From: an uncultured Halioglobus sp. | GTDB taxonomy: Bacteria; Pseudomonadota; Gammaproteobacteria; Pseudomonadales; Halieaceae | DNA: 14,088 nucleotides | Direction of reading: 5' to 3' | NCBI GenBank assembly: GCA_905480565.1 | Contig: CAJQQW010000040.1 | Coordinates: 1-14,088, forward strand | Shown here: positions 4,868-13,787 of the stretch, in pieces | Numbering within the stretch: the stretch's first letter is position 1 | How the letters are laid out: each line of letters starts with the position of its first letter | Made by a program: the position numbers and the translations under genes | Notes under the pieces: generated by a model | The model's database searches: none | What the model saw: the letters and a program-made list of their open reading frames with translations, nothing else | Told to the model about the DNA's origin: nothing

Positions 4868-7471
4868 ATGGCTCAAGTGACGGTACAACAGCTCGCTGAA
4901 GTGGTAGGCGCTTCCGCAGAACGGCTGTTGACGCAAATGAAAGAGGCGGGGCTGCCCCATACCGCGGCCGAAGAGGCTGTGTCTGACGAAGATAAGCAGA
5001 CATTACTGAAGCACCTCAAGCGCAGTCACGGTGAGCCCGCCGACGCGCCCAAGCGCATCACGCTTAAGCGCAAAACGCTGAGTACTTTGCGAACCTCGGG
5101 ATCTCAGGGTAAGAAAACGGTTAATGTGGAAGTGCGTAAAAAGCGCACTTACGTGAAGCGAGATCCGGACAATCCCGACGGTCTGCCCGAAGAGGACATC
5201 GAGGCGCTGGAAGCGGAAGAAATTGAAGTGCCTGAGTCCGCTGAAGTTGCGCCGCCGGAGCCGGAAGTACCTGAGCCAGTGTTGGAGGATCCGGAGGAGG
5301 ACGAATCGAGTCTTGATCCAGAGGTGCTTCGTCAGCGTGCAGCTTCTCGTCGTAAGGCGCAGGAAGAGCGTGAGGCCGCGGAACGTCAGGTCGCTGCTGA
5401 AGCGCGCAAGGCAGATGCCGACGCCAAGGCGGCAGTAGAAGAAAACAAAACCACCAAAGAGAGCGGCGCCAAAAGGCCCAAGCGTCTGCATGAGGCACCG
5501 AGCACTCAGCCCAAAAGTGAAGACCGACGCAAGCCCCGCAGCAAGCTGGCCCGTAACGCGCCCTCTGGTCGCGGAAAGCAGCGTAGCCATAACCTTTCGC
5601 TGGCAGATATCGAATCGGAAACGGGTATTACGCGTCGCCGTGGCGGGCGCAAGAAGCTCAAGTCAGCGCATGCGGAACACGCCAAACATGGCTTTGAGAT
5701 GCCGACAGAGCAGAAGACGCACGAGGTTGAATTGCTAGATACAATCTCGGTAGCTGATCTCGCACAGCAGATGTCAGTGAAATCAGGTGCTGTCATCAAG
5801 GAGCTGATGAAGCTCGGTGTGATGGCGACGATCAATCAGATGATCGATCAGGATACTGCAACGCTTATTGTAGAAGAGCTTGGTCATGCGGTCAGGTTGG
5901 TCAGCTCCGATGCGCTTGAGGAAAGTCTGGAAGAGACTCTGTCTCAGCACGAAGGTGTTCAGGAGTCTCGCGCTCCGGTTGTCACAGTGATGGGTCATGT
6001 CGACCACGGCAAGACCTCACTGCTGGATTACATTCGAAAAAGCCAGGTGGCCGACGGTGAGGCGGGTGGCATCACTCAGCATATTGGTGCCTACCACGTG
6101 GATACCGATCACGGCATGGTGTCTTTCCTGGATACACCGGGTCACGCTGCGTTTACCGCAATGCGGGCGCGGGGTGCCAAAAGCACGGACATTGTCATCC
6201 TTGTCGTGGCCGCCGACGATGGCGTTATGCCCCAGACCGAGGAGGCGGTTAATCACGCCCAGGCGGCAGGTGTGCCGATCATCGTGGCGGTGAATAAAAT
6301 AGATAAAGAAGGCGCTGACGTAGAAAAAATCAAGGGTGAACTGGCGGCCAAGGAGGTCGTTCCCGAGGACTGGGGTGGCGATGTGCAGTTTATCAACGTC
6401 TCAGCGCAGACAGGTGAGGGTATCCCTGAACTTCTAGACGCCGTGTTGTTACAGGCGGAATTGCTGGAATTGACTGCTGCGCGGGATGTCCCCGCACAGG
6501 GTATCGTGATCGAATCGCGCCTGGACAAGGGCCGTGGTCCTGTCGCCTCCCTGCTTGTACAGAGCGGCACTCTAAACAAAGGAGACATCGTGCTGGCGGG
6601 CCTGCAATTTGGCCGGGTTCGCGCCATGTTAGATGAGAACGCTGTGCCGATCGATACGGCCGGACCGAGTATTCCGGTCGAGATTCTGGGGCTGGATTCG
6701 ACACCGGCAGCTGGTGACATTTTTGCCGTTGTTGAAAGCGAGAAGCGTGCCCGGGAAGTAGCTGACTTTCGTCAGGAGAAGAGCCGTAATACCAAGTTAC
6801 AGCGTCAGCAGGCGGCCAAGCTCGACAACATGTTTGAAAACATGACGGCTATGGATAAAAAATCCCTCAACGTCGTGATCAAGGCCGATGTGCGTGGTTC
6901 GCTGGAGGCGATTCAGTCTGCCTTGCTGGATCTGGGCAATGACGAGGTGTTAGTGAACATCGTTAGCGGTGGCGTTGGTGGTATTACCGAGACTGATATT
7001 AATCTTGCGGTGACGTCCAATGCAGTCGTGTTCGGCTTTAATGTGCGTGCCGACAACGCGGCTCGCGCGCTGGTGGAGAGCGAGGCCGTAGACCTGCGTT
7101 ATTACAACGTCATCTACGATTTGATTGACGATGTGAAGGCAGCTCTCACCGGTATGCTTGCGCCTGAGTTGCGCGAAGAGATTGTTGGCATCGCCGAGGT
7201 GCGCGATGTATTTCGTTCGCCAAAGTTTGGCCAGATCGCTGGCTGTATGGTGACGGAGGGCACAGTCTATCGCGCCAAGCCCATTCGCGTGCTGCGTGAT
7301 AGCGTGGTGATTTATGAGGGAGAACTGGAGTCTCTGAGACGCTTCAAGGACGACGCCAGCGACGTACGCAACGGAATGGAATGTGGCATCGGGGTGAAGA
7401 ACTACACCGACGTAAAAGTTGGAGACCTGATCGAGGTCTTCGAGGTCAAGGAGATTGCCCGCTCCCTGTGA
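4868..7471 (+). CDS. infB: translation initiation factor IF-2
   Basis: An 867-residue protein, close to the 890 of E. coli IF2. ATG is preceded by AAGGAG eight bases upstream. IF2 is the GTPase that places formyl-Met-tRNA on the 30S subunit and promotes 50S joining. Visible layout: N-terminal IF2N helical domain (about 1-55), a long charged Ala/Glu/Lys/Arg linker (about 70-270), a second IF2N domain (about 290-345), then the G domain with G1 GHVDHGKT (376-383), G3 DTPGH (422-426), G4 NKID (476-479) and G5 SA (512-513). The EF-Tu-like domain II, domain III and C-terminal fMet-tRNA-binding domain follow, with the end [19 protein letters not shown] typical of the family. The infB-rbfA junction has a hairpin over the stop codon. 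Location downstream of metY couples IF2 to its tRNA ligand. Confidence 0.98.
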   Translation: MAQVTVQQLAEVVGASAERLLTQMKEAGLPHTAAEEAVSDEDKQTLLKHLKRSHGEPADAPKRITLKRKTLSTLRTSGSQGKKTVNVEVRKKRTYVKRDPDNPDGLPEEDIEALEAEEIEVPESAEVAPPEPEVPEPVLEDPEEDESSLDPEVLRQRAASRRKAQEEREAAERQVAAEARKADADAKAAVEENKTTKESGAKRPKRLHEAPSTQPKSEDRRKPRSKLARNAPSGRGKQRSHNLSLADIESETGITRRRGGRKKLKSAHAEHAKHGFEMPTEQKTHEVELLDTISVADLAQQMSVKSGAVIKELMKLGVMATINQMIDQDTATLIVEELGHAVRLVSSDALEESLEETLSQHEGVQESRAPVVTVMGHVDHGKTSLLDYIRKSQVADGEAGGITQHIGAYHVDTDHGMVSFLDTPGHAAFTAMRARGAKSTDIVILVVAADDGVMPQTEEAVNHAQAAGVPIIVAVNKIDKEGADVEKIKGELAAKEVVPEDWGGDVQFINVSAQTGEGIPELLDAVLLQAELLELTAARDVPAQGIVIESRLDKGRGPVASLLVQSGTLNKGDIVLAGLQFGRVRAMLDENAVPIDTAGPSIPVEILGLDSTPAAGDIFAVVESEKRAREVADFRQEKSRNTKLQRQQAAKLDNMFENMTAMDKKSLNVVIKADVRGSLEAIQSALLDLGNDEVLVNIVSGGVGGITETDINLAVTSNAVVFGFNVRADNAARALVESEAVDLRYYNVIYDLIDDVKAALTGMLAPELREEIVGIAEVRDVFRSPKFGQIAGCMVTEGTVYRAKPIRVLRDSVVIYEGELESLRRFKDDASDVRNGMECGIGVKNYTDVKVGDLIEVFEVKEIARSL

Positions 7472-7475
7472 GCGG
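7459..7475 (+). repeat. hairpin spanning the infB stop codon
   Basis: CCGCTC (7459-7464) and GAGCGG (7470-7475) pair perfectly around CCTGT, enclosing the TGA stop at 7469-7471. There is no T-run. It sits 20 bases before the rbfA start and could affect coupling between infB and rbfA or mRNA processing. Confidence 0.5.
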
Positions 7476-7495
7476 CATTCTTATGAGCGCTTCCA

Positions 7496-7876
7496 ATGGC
7501 TAAGGAATACGCCCGAACCGAACGGGTGGCGGACCACCTGCAACGCGAATTGGCCTCCCTTATCCAACGTGAGATGCGCGATCCCAGGGTCGGCATGGTC
7601 AGTGTTACCGGGGTAGATGTGAGTCGCGACCTGCGCCACGCGCGTGTTTACTATACGGTTCTGGGCAGTGATACCAGCGATGACGCTGCTGAGGCGACCG
7701 AGGCTCTGAATCGTGCCGCGGGATTCCTTCGCAGCCAGCTGTCCCGGGACAGCAGTATGCGCAGTGTGCCGCAGCTGCGGTTTTACTTTGATTCCAGTGT
7801 CGGTCGTGGCAGGGACTTGGAAGATTTGATCCAGCGTGCTGCTAGTGCGGATGGTCGTCACGAGGCGGAGGACTGA
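7496..7876 (+). CDS. rbfA: 30S ribosome-binding factor RbfA
   Basis: A 126-residue protein (MAKEYARTERVADHLQREL), normal length for RbfA, which binds the 30S subunit near the 5' end of 16S rRNA helix 1 during maturation and cold adaptation. The KH-type fold is supported by the conserved segment LIQREMRDPRVGMVSVTGVD and by VPQLRFYFDSS before the C-terminal helix. The ATG is fixed by homology at MAKE, although no convincing Shine-Dalgarno sequence precedes it. A seven-codon open frame (ATG 7483 to TAA 7501-7503) overlaps the start codon, suggesting translational coupling. It is followed by truB after two bases. Confidence 0.96.
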   Translation: MAKEYARTERVADHLQRELASLIQREMRDPRVGMVSVTGVDVSRDLRHARVYYTVLGSDTSDDAAEATEALNRAAGFLRSQLSRDSSMRSVPQLRFYFDSSVGRGRDLEDLIQRAASADGRHEAED

Positions 7877-7878
7877 CG

Positions 7879-8805
7879 GTGGGAAGGCGACGGCGTGGCC
7901 GGCCGGTGGATGGCATCCTGGTGCTGGATAAGCCTCAGGGCCTGAGTTCTAACCAGGCTCTGCAAAAGGCCAAGCATTTATACTTTGCTGCCAAGGCAGG
8001 TCATACGGGTAGCCTTGACCCGCTGGCGACCGGGGTGTTGCCCCTTTGTTTTGGCGAGGCCACCAAGTTTTCCCAGTACTTACTGGACGCAGACAAGGCC
8101 TACCAAAGCACCTTCGTGTTGGGTGTTGCCACCGCTAGCGGAGATGCAGACAGCGAGGTTCTGGAAGAATGCCGTGTTGAGGGTATGACAGAAGCGGGCG
8201 TGGCGCAGGCTTTGAAGGCCTTCGAAGGAGAGATAGAGCAGGTACCCTCCATGTATTCTGCCATCAAACAAAATGGCCAGCCGCTGTACAAGCTGGCTCG
8301 GCAGGGCATAGAGGTTGAGCGTGAGGCCCGTCGCGTTGTGATTAAAGAGCTGCGTATCGACGCCTTCCGAGGCGGCGAAAGGCCCGAAGTGGATATTTAT
8401 CTAGAATGTAGTAAGGGCACTTACGTGCGCTCGCTGGCGGAGGATCTGGGTAAAGCTCTGGGATGTGGCGCGCATGTGAGTGCGCTGCGCCGCACCAAAG
8501 CGGGTCCTTTTGGTCTCGAACACAGCCACTCGCTGGGTACTCTGGAGGCCTTGAAGGTGCGGGAGCAGCTCGATGAGATGGATGGGCTATTATCCCCGCC
8601 AGATGCCGCTCTGGGTGAGTTACCGCTTGTGCAGCTGAGCGAATCTGGGGGATTTTATATGCGCCAGGGGCAACCGGTAATGGTGCCAAATGCGCCGCGA
8701 GATGGTATTGTGCGCGTCGCTCTGGAGACCGGGGAGTTTCTTGGTGTAGGAGAAATATTGGATGATGGGCGCGTGGCGCCGCGTCGTCTGGTAGTGGGCC
8801 GCTAG
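7879..8805 (+). CDS. truB: tRNA pseudouridine-55 synthase TruB
   Basis: A 308-residue protein of normal TruB length. The GTG start has GGAG eight bases upstream inside the rbfA 3' end, leaving a two-base gap, so translation is probably coupled. TruB converts U55 in the T loop of tRNAs to pseudouridine and acts as a tRNA folding chaperone. The catalytic motif GHTGSLDPLATGVLP carries the nucleophile Asp47. Further family blocks are the K.Y segment DADKAYQSTFVLGVATASGD, QVPSMYSAIKQNGQPLYKLA, and CSKGTYVRSLAEDLG with the conserved RSL. The C-terminal part (about 240-308, GFYMRQGQPV and FLGVGEI) is the PUA-like RNA-binding domain. A 160-base gap to rpsO follows. Confidence 0.97.
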   Translation: MGRRRRGRPVDGILVLDKPQGLSSNQALQKAKHLYFAAKAGHTGSLDPLATGVLPLCFGEATKFSQYLLDADKAYQSTFVLGVATASGDADSEVLEECRVEGMTEAGVAQALKAFEGEIEQVPSMYSAIKQNGQPLYKLARQGIEVEREARRVVIKELRIDAFRGGERPEVDIYLECSKGTYVRSLAEDLGKALGCGAHVSALRRTKAGPFGLEHSHSLGTLEALKVREQLDEMDGLLSPPDAALGELPLVQLSESGGFYMRQGQPVMVPNAPRDGIVRVALETGEFLGVGEILDDGRVAPRRLVVGR

Positions 8806-8965
8806 TGAGTGGCCCGCGCGCTCGGCAGCATGCCGTGGCGTTGCGGTAAAACCTGTCGCCACAGGGTGGTGATACGAACCTGTCTGTAAATCTGCACGGT
8901 CAGGCTCGCTGTTTAACGAAGGGCGTCATTTTGCCCGGGGCAGATTTTTAAAGAGGAAAGCAGTA
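8806..8965 (+). promoter_or_regulatory. rpsO leader region, possible S15 autoregulatory RNA
   Basis: This 160-base gap is the longest inside the operon after rimP and holds no gene. It contains the small hairpin CCTGT (8852-8856)/ACAGG (8861-8865), possible pairing CCTG (8879-8882)/CAGG (8901-8904), and GGGC (8921-8924)/GCCC (8933-8936) just before the rpsO ribosome binding site. In many bacteria S15 represses its own mRNA through structures here. I could not identify a good promoter, and the specific fold is not established from sequence alone. Confidence 0.35.
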
Positions 8966-9235
8966 ATGGCATTAAATGTAGAAAAGAAAGCAGAGATTGT
9001 AAAAGAGTATCAGGTAGGTGAGGGAGACACCGGGTCTCCGGAAGTTCAGGTCGCATTGCTGACAGCGAATATCGAACAGCTGCAAGCGCATTTTCAATCC
9101 CACCTGAAAGACCATCATTCGCGCCGCGGCTTGATCCGTATGGTAAACCAGCGCCGAAAATTGCTGGATTATTTGCGCCGCAAAGATACAACACGCTACA
9201 GCGAACTCATCAAGCGCCTTGGACTGCGTAGATAA
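8966..9235 (+). CDS. rpsO: 30S ribosomal protein S15
   Basis: An 89-residue protein, exactly the usual S15 length, with AGAGGA about ten bases before the ATG. S15 is a primary binder of 16S rRNA in the central domain, contacting the three-way junction of helices 20-22, and nucleates platform assembly. The family signature [14 protein letters not shown] (residues 20-33), the [15 protein letters not shown]-contact loop (His42, Asp49, Ser52 region) and the C-terminal [21 protein letters not shown] are intact. The order truB-rpsO-pnp is conserved. Autoregulation through the upstream leader is plausible. Confidence 0.98.
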   Translation: MALNVEKKAEIVKEYQVGEGDTGSPEVQVALLTANIEQLQAHFQSHLKDHHSRRGLIRMVNQRRKLLDYLRRKDTTRYSELIKRLGLRR

Positions 9236-9284
9236 GGTCCATGCCGTTAAGCCCTCCTTGGGTGTTAATTGAGGCGGTATTCAT

Positions 9285-9311
9285 GCCGGGGGTTCAGGGG
9301 AACGCCCCGGT
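9285..9311 (+). repeat. GC-rich hairpin in the rpsO-pnp gap
   Basis: CCGGGG (9286-9291) and CCCCGG (9305-9310) pair perfectly around a 13-base loop, with one further G-T pair at 9285/9311. No T-run follows, so read-through to pnp is expected. In E. coli the equivalent gap holds an RNase III-cleaved stem needed for PNPase autocontrol, and this hairpin may play that part, although it is much shorter. Confidence 0.5.
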
Positions 9312-9338
9312 GTCACATAAAGAATTTGGAGATATAAC

Positions 9339-11459
9339 GTGAATCCAGTAACCAAAACATTCCAGTACGGCGGACAGACCGTCAGTCTGGAAACCGGGCG
9401 TATTGCCCGTCAGGCGAGCGGTGCCGTTCTTGTAACAGTCGAGAACACGTCTGTTCTGTGTACCGTAGTCGCAGAAAAAACGCAGCGTCCGGGTCGGGAC
9501 TTTTTCCCACTGGCCGTCCACTACACTGAAAAAACGTATTCCGTAGGCAAGATCCCCGGCGGCTTCTTCAAACGGGAAGGTCGTCCCAGTGAGAAAGAAA
9601 CCCTGACCTCCCGCCTGATCGACAGACCGATTCGTCCGCTGTTTCCGAATGGCTTCATGAACGAAGTGCAGGTAATCTGTACGGTAATGTCCGCGGATAA
9701 GCATATCGACCCCGATATTCCCGCCATGATAGGAACTTCTGCAGCGCTAGCCGTCTCCGGTTGTCCTTTCAAAGGTCCGATTGGCGGTGCCCGCGTGGGT
9801 TTCAATGAGGCCAAGGGGTATATGCTCAACCCTACTTACGATGAGCTTGCTGATAGCAAGCTGGACATGATTGTTGCCGGTACCAAGGACGCTGTGTTGA
9901 TGGTGGAGTCCGAGGCCAAGGAGCTCTCGGAAGACCAGATGCTCGGCGCGGTACTGTTTGCCCATCAGGAGATGCAGGCCGTTATTCAGGCCATTCAGGA
10001 ACTGGTAGAAGAAGCGGGTAAGCCGCGCTGGGAATGGGAAGCTGCGCCAGTCGACGAAGCTCTGCTGGCCTCGGTCGAAGAGCAGGTGAAGACCGATCTC
10101 GGTGAGGCGTACCGCATTACTGAGAAGGCAGCCCGGTACGAGCGGGTGGGAGAGATCCGCGATGCGGCGGTGCAGGCCCTCGTCAGTGAAGGCGGCCCTG
10201 CCGCAGACGACGTCAAGGATATCTTCAAGAAAGTCGAGAAAGGGCTCGTGCGCAAGCGTATCCTGTCTGGAGAAGCGCGTATCGACGGGCGCGATAATCG
10301 CACCGTGCGACAGATCGCCTGTGAAGTGGATGTGCTGGCAAAAGTACATGGCAGCGCACTCTTTACACGGGGTGAGACCCAGGCCATTGGTGCAGTGACG
10401 CTCGGTTCAACCCGAGACGCCCAGATCATCGATGCACTGGAAGGGTCGCGTCGCGACCCGTTCATGTTGCACTATAATTTCCCTCCCTATTCGGTGGGCG
10501 AGGCTGGCCGCGTAGGCTTCACCGGTCGCCGCGAGGTTGGACATGGTCGCCTGGCCCGTCGTGGTCTGGCAGCTGTGTTGCCTGATCAGGAAGAGTTCCC
10601 CTACACCATTCGAGTGGTTTCTGAGATTACTGAATCCAATGGATCCAGCTCTATGGCCTCCGTGTGTGTCGGTTCTCTTGGCCTCATGGCAGCAGGCGTA
10701 CCTTTGAAGGCGCCGGTTGCAGGAATTGCAATGGGTCTGGTTAAGGAAGGCAACCAGTTTGCAGTCCTGACTGACATCCTGGGCGATGAGGATCACCTCG
10801 GCGACATGGATTTCAAGGTGGCCGGCACTGCCGAGGGTGTTACCGCCCTGCAGATGGACATAAAAATTGAAGGGATCAATGAGCAGATCATGGAAGTGGC
10901 ACTGGAGCAGGCCAAGGTTGCGCGTCTGCATATTCTCGGGCAGATGAACGAGGTACTGCCGCAAGCGCGCCAGGTCACCTCTGAGAATGCGCCAAGCATG
11001 ATGACCCTGAAGGTTGATTCCGACAAAATCCGTGACATCATCGGGAAGGGCGGTGCTACTATTCGCTCTATCACCGAACAGTCCGGTGCGACAGTTGACG
11101 TCGAAGATGACGGCACGGTGCGTATTTTTGGTCCGGATCAGGCTTCGCGTGATGCAGCTGTCGCCATGGTTGAGGAAATCACTGCAGAGGCTGAAGTCGG
11201 TGCGGTATATACCGGTACGGTGGCACGCATCGTGGACTTCGGTGCTTTTGTCAATATCCTGCCCGGTAAGGACGGACTGGTGCACATCTCCCAGATCGCC
11301 AATGAGCGGGTGGAGAATGTGACAGACCATCTGAGCGAAGGCGAGGAGGTGCGGGTGAAAGTGTTGGACGTAGACCAGCGCGGCCGTATCAAGCTCTCTA
11401 TCAAGGAGCTGCTTGAGGACGAGGCGCCTGCCGGTAATACGGCGGAAGCCGCCGAGTAA
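9339..11459 (+). CDS. pnp: polyribonucleotide nucleotidyltransferase (PNPase)
   Basis: A 706-residue protein (E. coli 711) with GTG start and GGAG seven bases upstream. PNPase is a trimeric 3'-to-5' phosphorolytic exoribonuclease that degrades mRNA, releases nucleoside diphosphates, and joins the degradosome. Order of domains: first RNase PH domain (about 1-230, [20 protein letters not shown]), all-helical linker (about 240-310), second catalytic RNase PH domain (about 320-550; [29 protein letters not shown] with Asp485 and Asp491, equivalent to E. coli Asp486/Asp492), KH domain with IIGKGG (GKGG from residue 569), and S1 domain (about 625-695, [16 protein letters not shown]). It is the last gene of the operon and is followed by a strong terminator. 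Confidence 0.98.
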   Translation: MNPVTKTFQYGGQTVSLETGRIARQASGAVLVTVENTSVLCTVVAEKTQRPGRDFFPLAVHYTEKTYSVGKIPGGFFKREGRPSEKETLTSRLIDRPIRPLFPNGFMNEVQVICTVMSADKHIDPDIPAMIGTSAALAVSGCPFKGPIGGARVGFNEAKGYMLNPTYDELADSKLDMIVAGTKDAVLMVESEAKELSEDQMLGAVLFAHQEMQAVIQAIQELVEEAGKPRWEWEAAPVDEALLASVEEQVKTDLGEAYRITEKAARYERVGEIRDAAVQALVSEGGPAADDVKDIFKKVEKGLVRKRILSGEARIDGRDNRTVRQIACEVDVLAKVHGSALFTRGETQAIGAVTLGSTRDAQIIDALEGSRRDPFMLHYNFPPYSVGEAGRVGFTGRREVGHGRLARRGLAAVLPDQEEFPYTIRVVSEITESNGSSSMASVCVGSLGLMAAGVPLKAPVAGIAMGLVKEGNQFAVLTDILGDEDHLGDMDFKVAGTAEGVTALQMDIKIEGINEQIMEVALEQAKVARLHILGQMNEVLPQARQVTSENAPSMMTLKVDSDKIRDIIGKGGATIRSITEQSGATVDVEDDGTVRIFGPDQASRDAAVAMVEEITAEAEVGAVYTGTVARIVDFGAFVNILPGKDGLVHISQIANERVENVTDHLSEGEEVRVKVLDVDQRGRIKLSIKELLEDEAPAGNTAEAAE

Positions 11460-11486
11460 GGCACGGCTTCAATCCCGCAAAGGTCA

Positions 11487-11518
11487 GGGGAGGGTCCGTC
11501 AGGACCCTCCCTTTTTTT
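11487..11518 (+). terminator. strong intrinsic terminator after pnp
   Basis: GGGAGGGTCC (11488-11497) and GGACCCTCCC (11502-11511) form a perfect 10-bp GC-rich stem with tetraloop GTCA, followed by seven T residues (11512-11518). It closes the metY-pnp operon 28 bases after the pnp stop. On the minus strand it is preceded by an A-run instead, so it is directional. Confidence 0.95.
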
Positions 11519-11691
11519 CGTCTGAAAAAAAGGTTATGGCTAAGCCGGGAGTCTTCCTGAGGCCGTTTTTATCTGCTGCCTCGGGTCGGGTGCCCGAGGT
11601 TGCGGGTGTTCCAGCAAGGTTGCGCGATGGGCGCATTTTTTTACGCCCGCTGCGTTTCATTCCAGCACGTTTATCGGGTCGGTCCACAGAC
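11519..11691. other. intergenic region between convergent pnp and acs
   Basis: No gene is supported here. A 7-bp perfect inverted repeat CCTCGGG (11579-11585)/CCCGAGG (11593-11599) lacks a T-run on either strand. A short stem TGCGC (11621-11625)/GCGCA (11631-11635) is followed by seven T residues (11636-11642) on the plus strand and looks like a second, weaker plus-strand terminator. No clear terminator for acs is visible on the minus strand. Confidence 0.5.
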
Positions 11692-13623
11692 TCAGGATGG
11701 TCTATTAGCCACCAGGTTTTCCACCACTGAAGGGTCTGCCAATGTGCTGGTATCGCCCAGGCTGTCCAGTTCGTTCTCGGCTATCTTGCGCAGTATTCTG
11801 CGCATGATTTTACCGGAGCGCGTTTTCGGCAGCCCGGGCGCCCACTGAATAATATCGGGTTTGGCAATGGGGCCGATTGCCTGCACACACAGGGCGATCA
11901 GTTCCTCTCGCAGGGTATCGCTGGGTTCTGTACCCTGCATCGGTGTCACATAAGCGTAGATGCCCTGCCCCTTGATGTCGTGGGGAAAGCCGACAACGGC
12001 GGCCTCTGCGATTTCGTCGTGCAGCACCAGCGCGCTTTCTACCTCCGCCGTGCCCATACGATGTCCGGACACGTTGAGTACGTCGTCCACCCGCCCCGTG
12101 ATCCAGTAATAGCCGTCCTCGTCGCGTCTCGCGCCGTCACCGGTGAAATAGTAGCCGGGATATTGGCTGAAATAAGTATCTATCATGCGCTGATGATCAC
12201 CATAGACGGAGCGAATCTGGCCGGGCCAGGATGATTTTATGACCAGGTAGCCAGCGCCAGCGCCCTCAATCTGCTCGCCCTGTTCATTGAGCAGTGCAAG
12301 CTCCACGCCGAAGAACGGGCGCGAGGCGGAGCCGGGTTTCAAGTCCGTCGCGCCGGGCAGGGGGGTGATCATATGTCCCCCCGTCTCGGTTTGCCACCAG
12401 GTATCTACAATCGGGCAGCGCTGCTCGCCCACCACGTTGTAGTACCACTCCCACGCCTCTGGATTGATGGGTTCACCCACTGTGCCCAGCAATTTCAGCG
12501 AGGCTCTGGAGCAGCGCGTGACAGGCTCGTCGCCCAGAGCTTGCAGAGCGCGTATGGCAGTGGGCGCGGTGTAAAAGATATTCACCTTGTGCTTGTCTAT
12601 AACCTCCCAGCAGCGTGCCGCATCCGGATACGTGGGGACGCCCTCGAACATCATGGAAATGGCGCCGTTGGCGAGCGGGCCATAAAGTATATAGGTGTGG
12701 CCTGTAACCCATCCCACGTCCGCAGTGCACCAATAGATATCGCCATCGCGGTAGTCAAACGTGTACTTAAAGGTCATGGCGGCCTGCAGCAGGTAACCGC
12801 CAGTGGTGTGAAGGACGCCCTTGGGTTTGCCGGTGGAGCCCGAGGTATAGAGAATGAATAGCGGGTCTTCCGACCCCATGGGCTCGGCCGCGCACTCCGT
12901 GTCTGCGCCGGATACAAGATCGTGATACCAGGCGTCACGCCCGTCGCGCCAGGCGATGTTGCCGCCCGTGCGTTTTACCACCAGGCATGTGTGTACGTTG
13001 GGGCACGCCGAAAGTGCTTTGTCCGCATTTGCTTTCAGAGGAATATTTTTTCCGCCGCGCACGCCCTCGTCGGCGGTGATCAGGGTCTGGCAATCGGAGT
13101 CAAGGATGCGGTCTTTCAATGCCTCGGGTGAAAAACCCCCGAATACCACTGAGTGGACCGCGCCGATGCGGGTGCAGGCCAGCATGGCATAGGCAGCCTC
13201 GGGAATCATTGGCATATAGATACATACCCGGTCGCCCTTGCGCACACCTCGTGATTTCAAAACATTGGCGAGTCGGCAAACATGGTCTTTCAGTTCGGCA
13301 TAAGTAATACGTTGGTCATCGCCAGGGTCGTCTCCTTCCCAGATTAATGCCGTCTGGCTGGCGCGGCGTGGCAGGTGCCTGTCGATACAGTTGTAGCTGA
13401 CGTTCAGTTTGCCTCCGCTGAACCATTCAGCGACGCCCGCAACGAAATCGTAATTGCGCACGCTGTCCCATGGCTTGTCCCAGGTAAGGAACTCGGTCGC
13501 CATCTCTGCCCAGAAGCTGTCTGGATCGGCTAAAGAGCGTTGGTACAACGCTTGATAACTGTCGGCATTAATGTGTGCATCGCGGAAATTGTCGGGCACG
13601 GGGCGGGTGGTGGATTCAGACAT
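11692..13623 (-). CDS. acs: acetyl-CoA synthetase (AMP-forming)
   Basis: A 643-residue protein (E. coli 652) that activates acetate with ATP to acetyl-AMP and then acetyl-CoA. The ATG start at 13623 is preceded by AAGGG about five bases upstream. The large N-terminal domain holds the phosphate-binding loop [20 protein letters not shown], then [15 protein letters not shown], and the adenylate/acetyl pocket [10 protein letters not shown], whose tryptophan limits the substrate to short acyl groups. The hinge and C-terminal domain show [20 protein letters not shown] and [20 protein letters not shown]. Lys605 in [14 protein letters not shown] is the catalytic lysine, equivalent to E. coli Lys609, which is inactivated by acetylation in the family. 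It is convergent with pnp. panC lies 164 bp upstream on the same strand, and acs has a likely promoter of its own. Confidence 0.97.
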   Translation of the reverse strand: MSESTTRPVPDNFRDAHINADSYQALYQRSLADPDSFWAEMATEFLTWDKPWDSVRNYDFVAGVAEWFSGGKLNVSYNCIDRHLPRRASQTALIWEGDDPGDDQRITYAELKDHVCRLANVLKSRGVRKGDRVCIYMPMIPEAAYAMLACTRIGAVHSVVFGGFSPEALKDRILDSDCQTLITADEGVRGGKNIPLKANADKALSACPNVHTCLVVKRTGGNIAWRDGRDAWYHDLVSGADTECAAEPMGSEDPLFILYTSGSTGKPKGVLHTTGGYLLQAAMTFKYTFDYRDGDIYWCTADVGWVTGHTYILYGPLANGAISMMFEGVPTYPDAARCWEVIDKHKVNIFYTAPTAIRALQALGDEPVTRCSRASLKLLGTVGEPINPEAWEWYYNVVGEQRCPIVDTWWQTETGGHMITPLPGATDLKPGSASRPFFGVELALLNEQGEQIEGAGAGYLVIKSSWPGQIRSVYGDHQRMIDTYFSQYPGYYFTGDGARRDEDGYYWITGRVDDVLNVSGHRMGTAEVESALVLHDEIAEAAVVGFPHDIKGQGIYAYVTPMQGTEPSDTLREELIALCVQAIGPIAKPDIIQWAPGLPKTRSGKIMRRILRKIAENELDSLGDTSTLADPSVVENLVANRPS

Positions 13624-13658
13624 GGTGCCCTTTCCTTATCTCGTTACTTGGTACAAAG

Positions 13659-13686
13659 ATGATACTTTGCGCGGGACGTGTTGCAA
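13659..13686 (-). promoter_or_regulatory. candidate sigma70 promoter of acs
   Basis: On the minus strand TTGCAA (13686-13681) and TATCAT (13664-13659) are spaced by 16 bp, giving a start near 13652 and a leader of about 28 bases. No terminator for the upstream panC is visible in the 164-bp gap, so read-through from panC is also possible. Confidence 0.5.
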
Positions 13687-13787
13687 CCTTGATGGCGAAA
13701 AAGCCAGGTGGTGTTGATGCGCAATAAGTGCTGCGATGCCAGACCCGTGGGGGTGGCGCGGCGGGAAGCGGATAAGAATCGGCCCGT

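Noticed and set aside
5490..5738. Internal start in infB for a short IF2 isoform
   Set aside because: The ATG at 5490 is out of frame; the in-frame ATG at 5699 has no Shine-Dalgarno sequence, so an IF2-beta-like start cannot be supported by eye.
8839..8892. Possible promoter in front of rpsO (TTGCGG at 8841, TGTAAA at 8885)
   Set aside because: No pair of hexamers has acceptable quality and 16-18 bp spacing.
10407..11330. A 307-codon open frame on the minus strand inside pnp
   Set aside because: It is antisense to strongly conserved PNPase coding sequence, has no recognisable domain and no ribosome binding site; long shadow frames are common opposite GC-rich genes.
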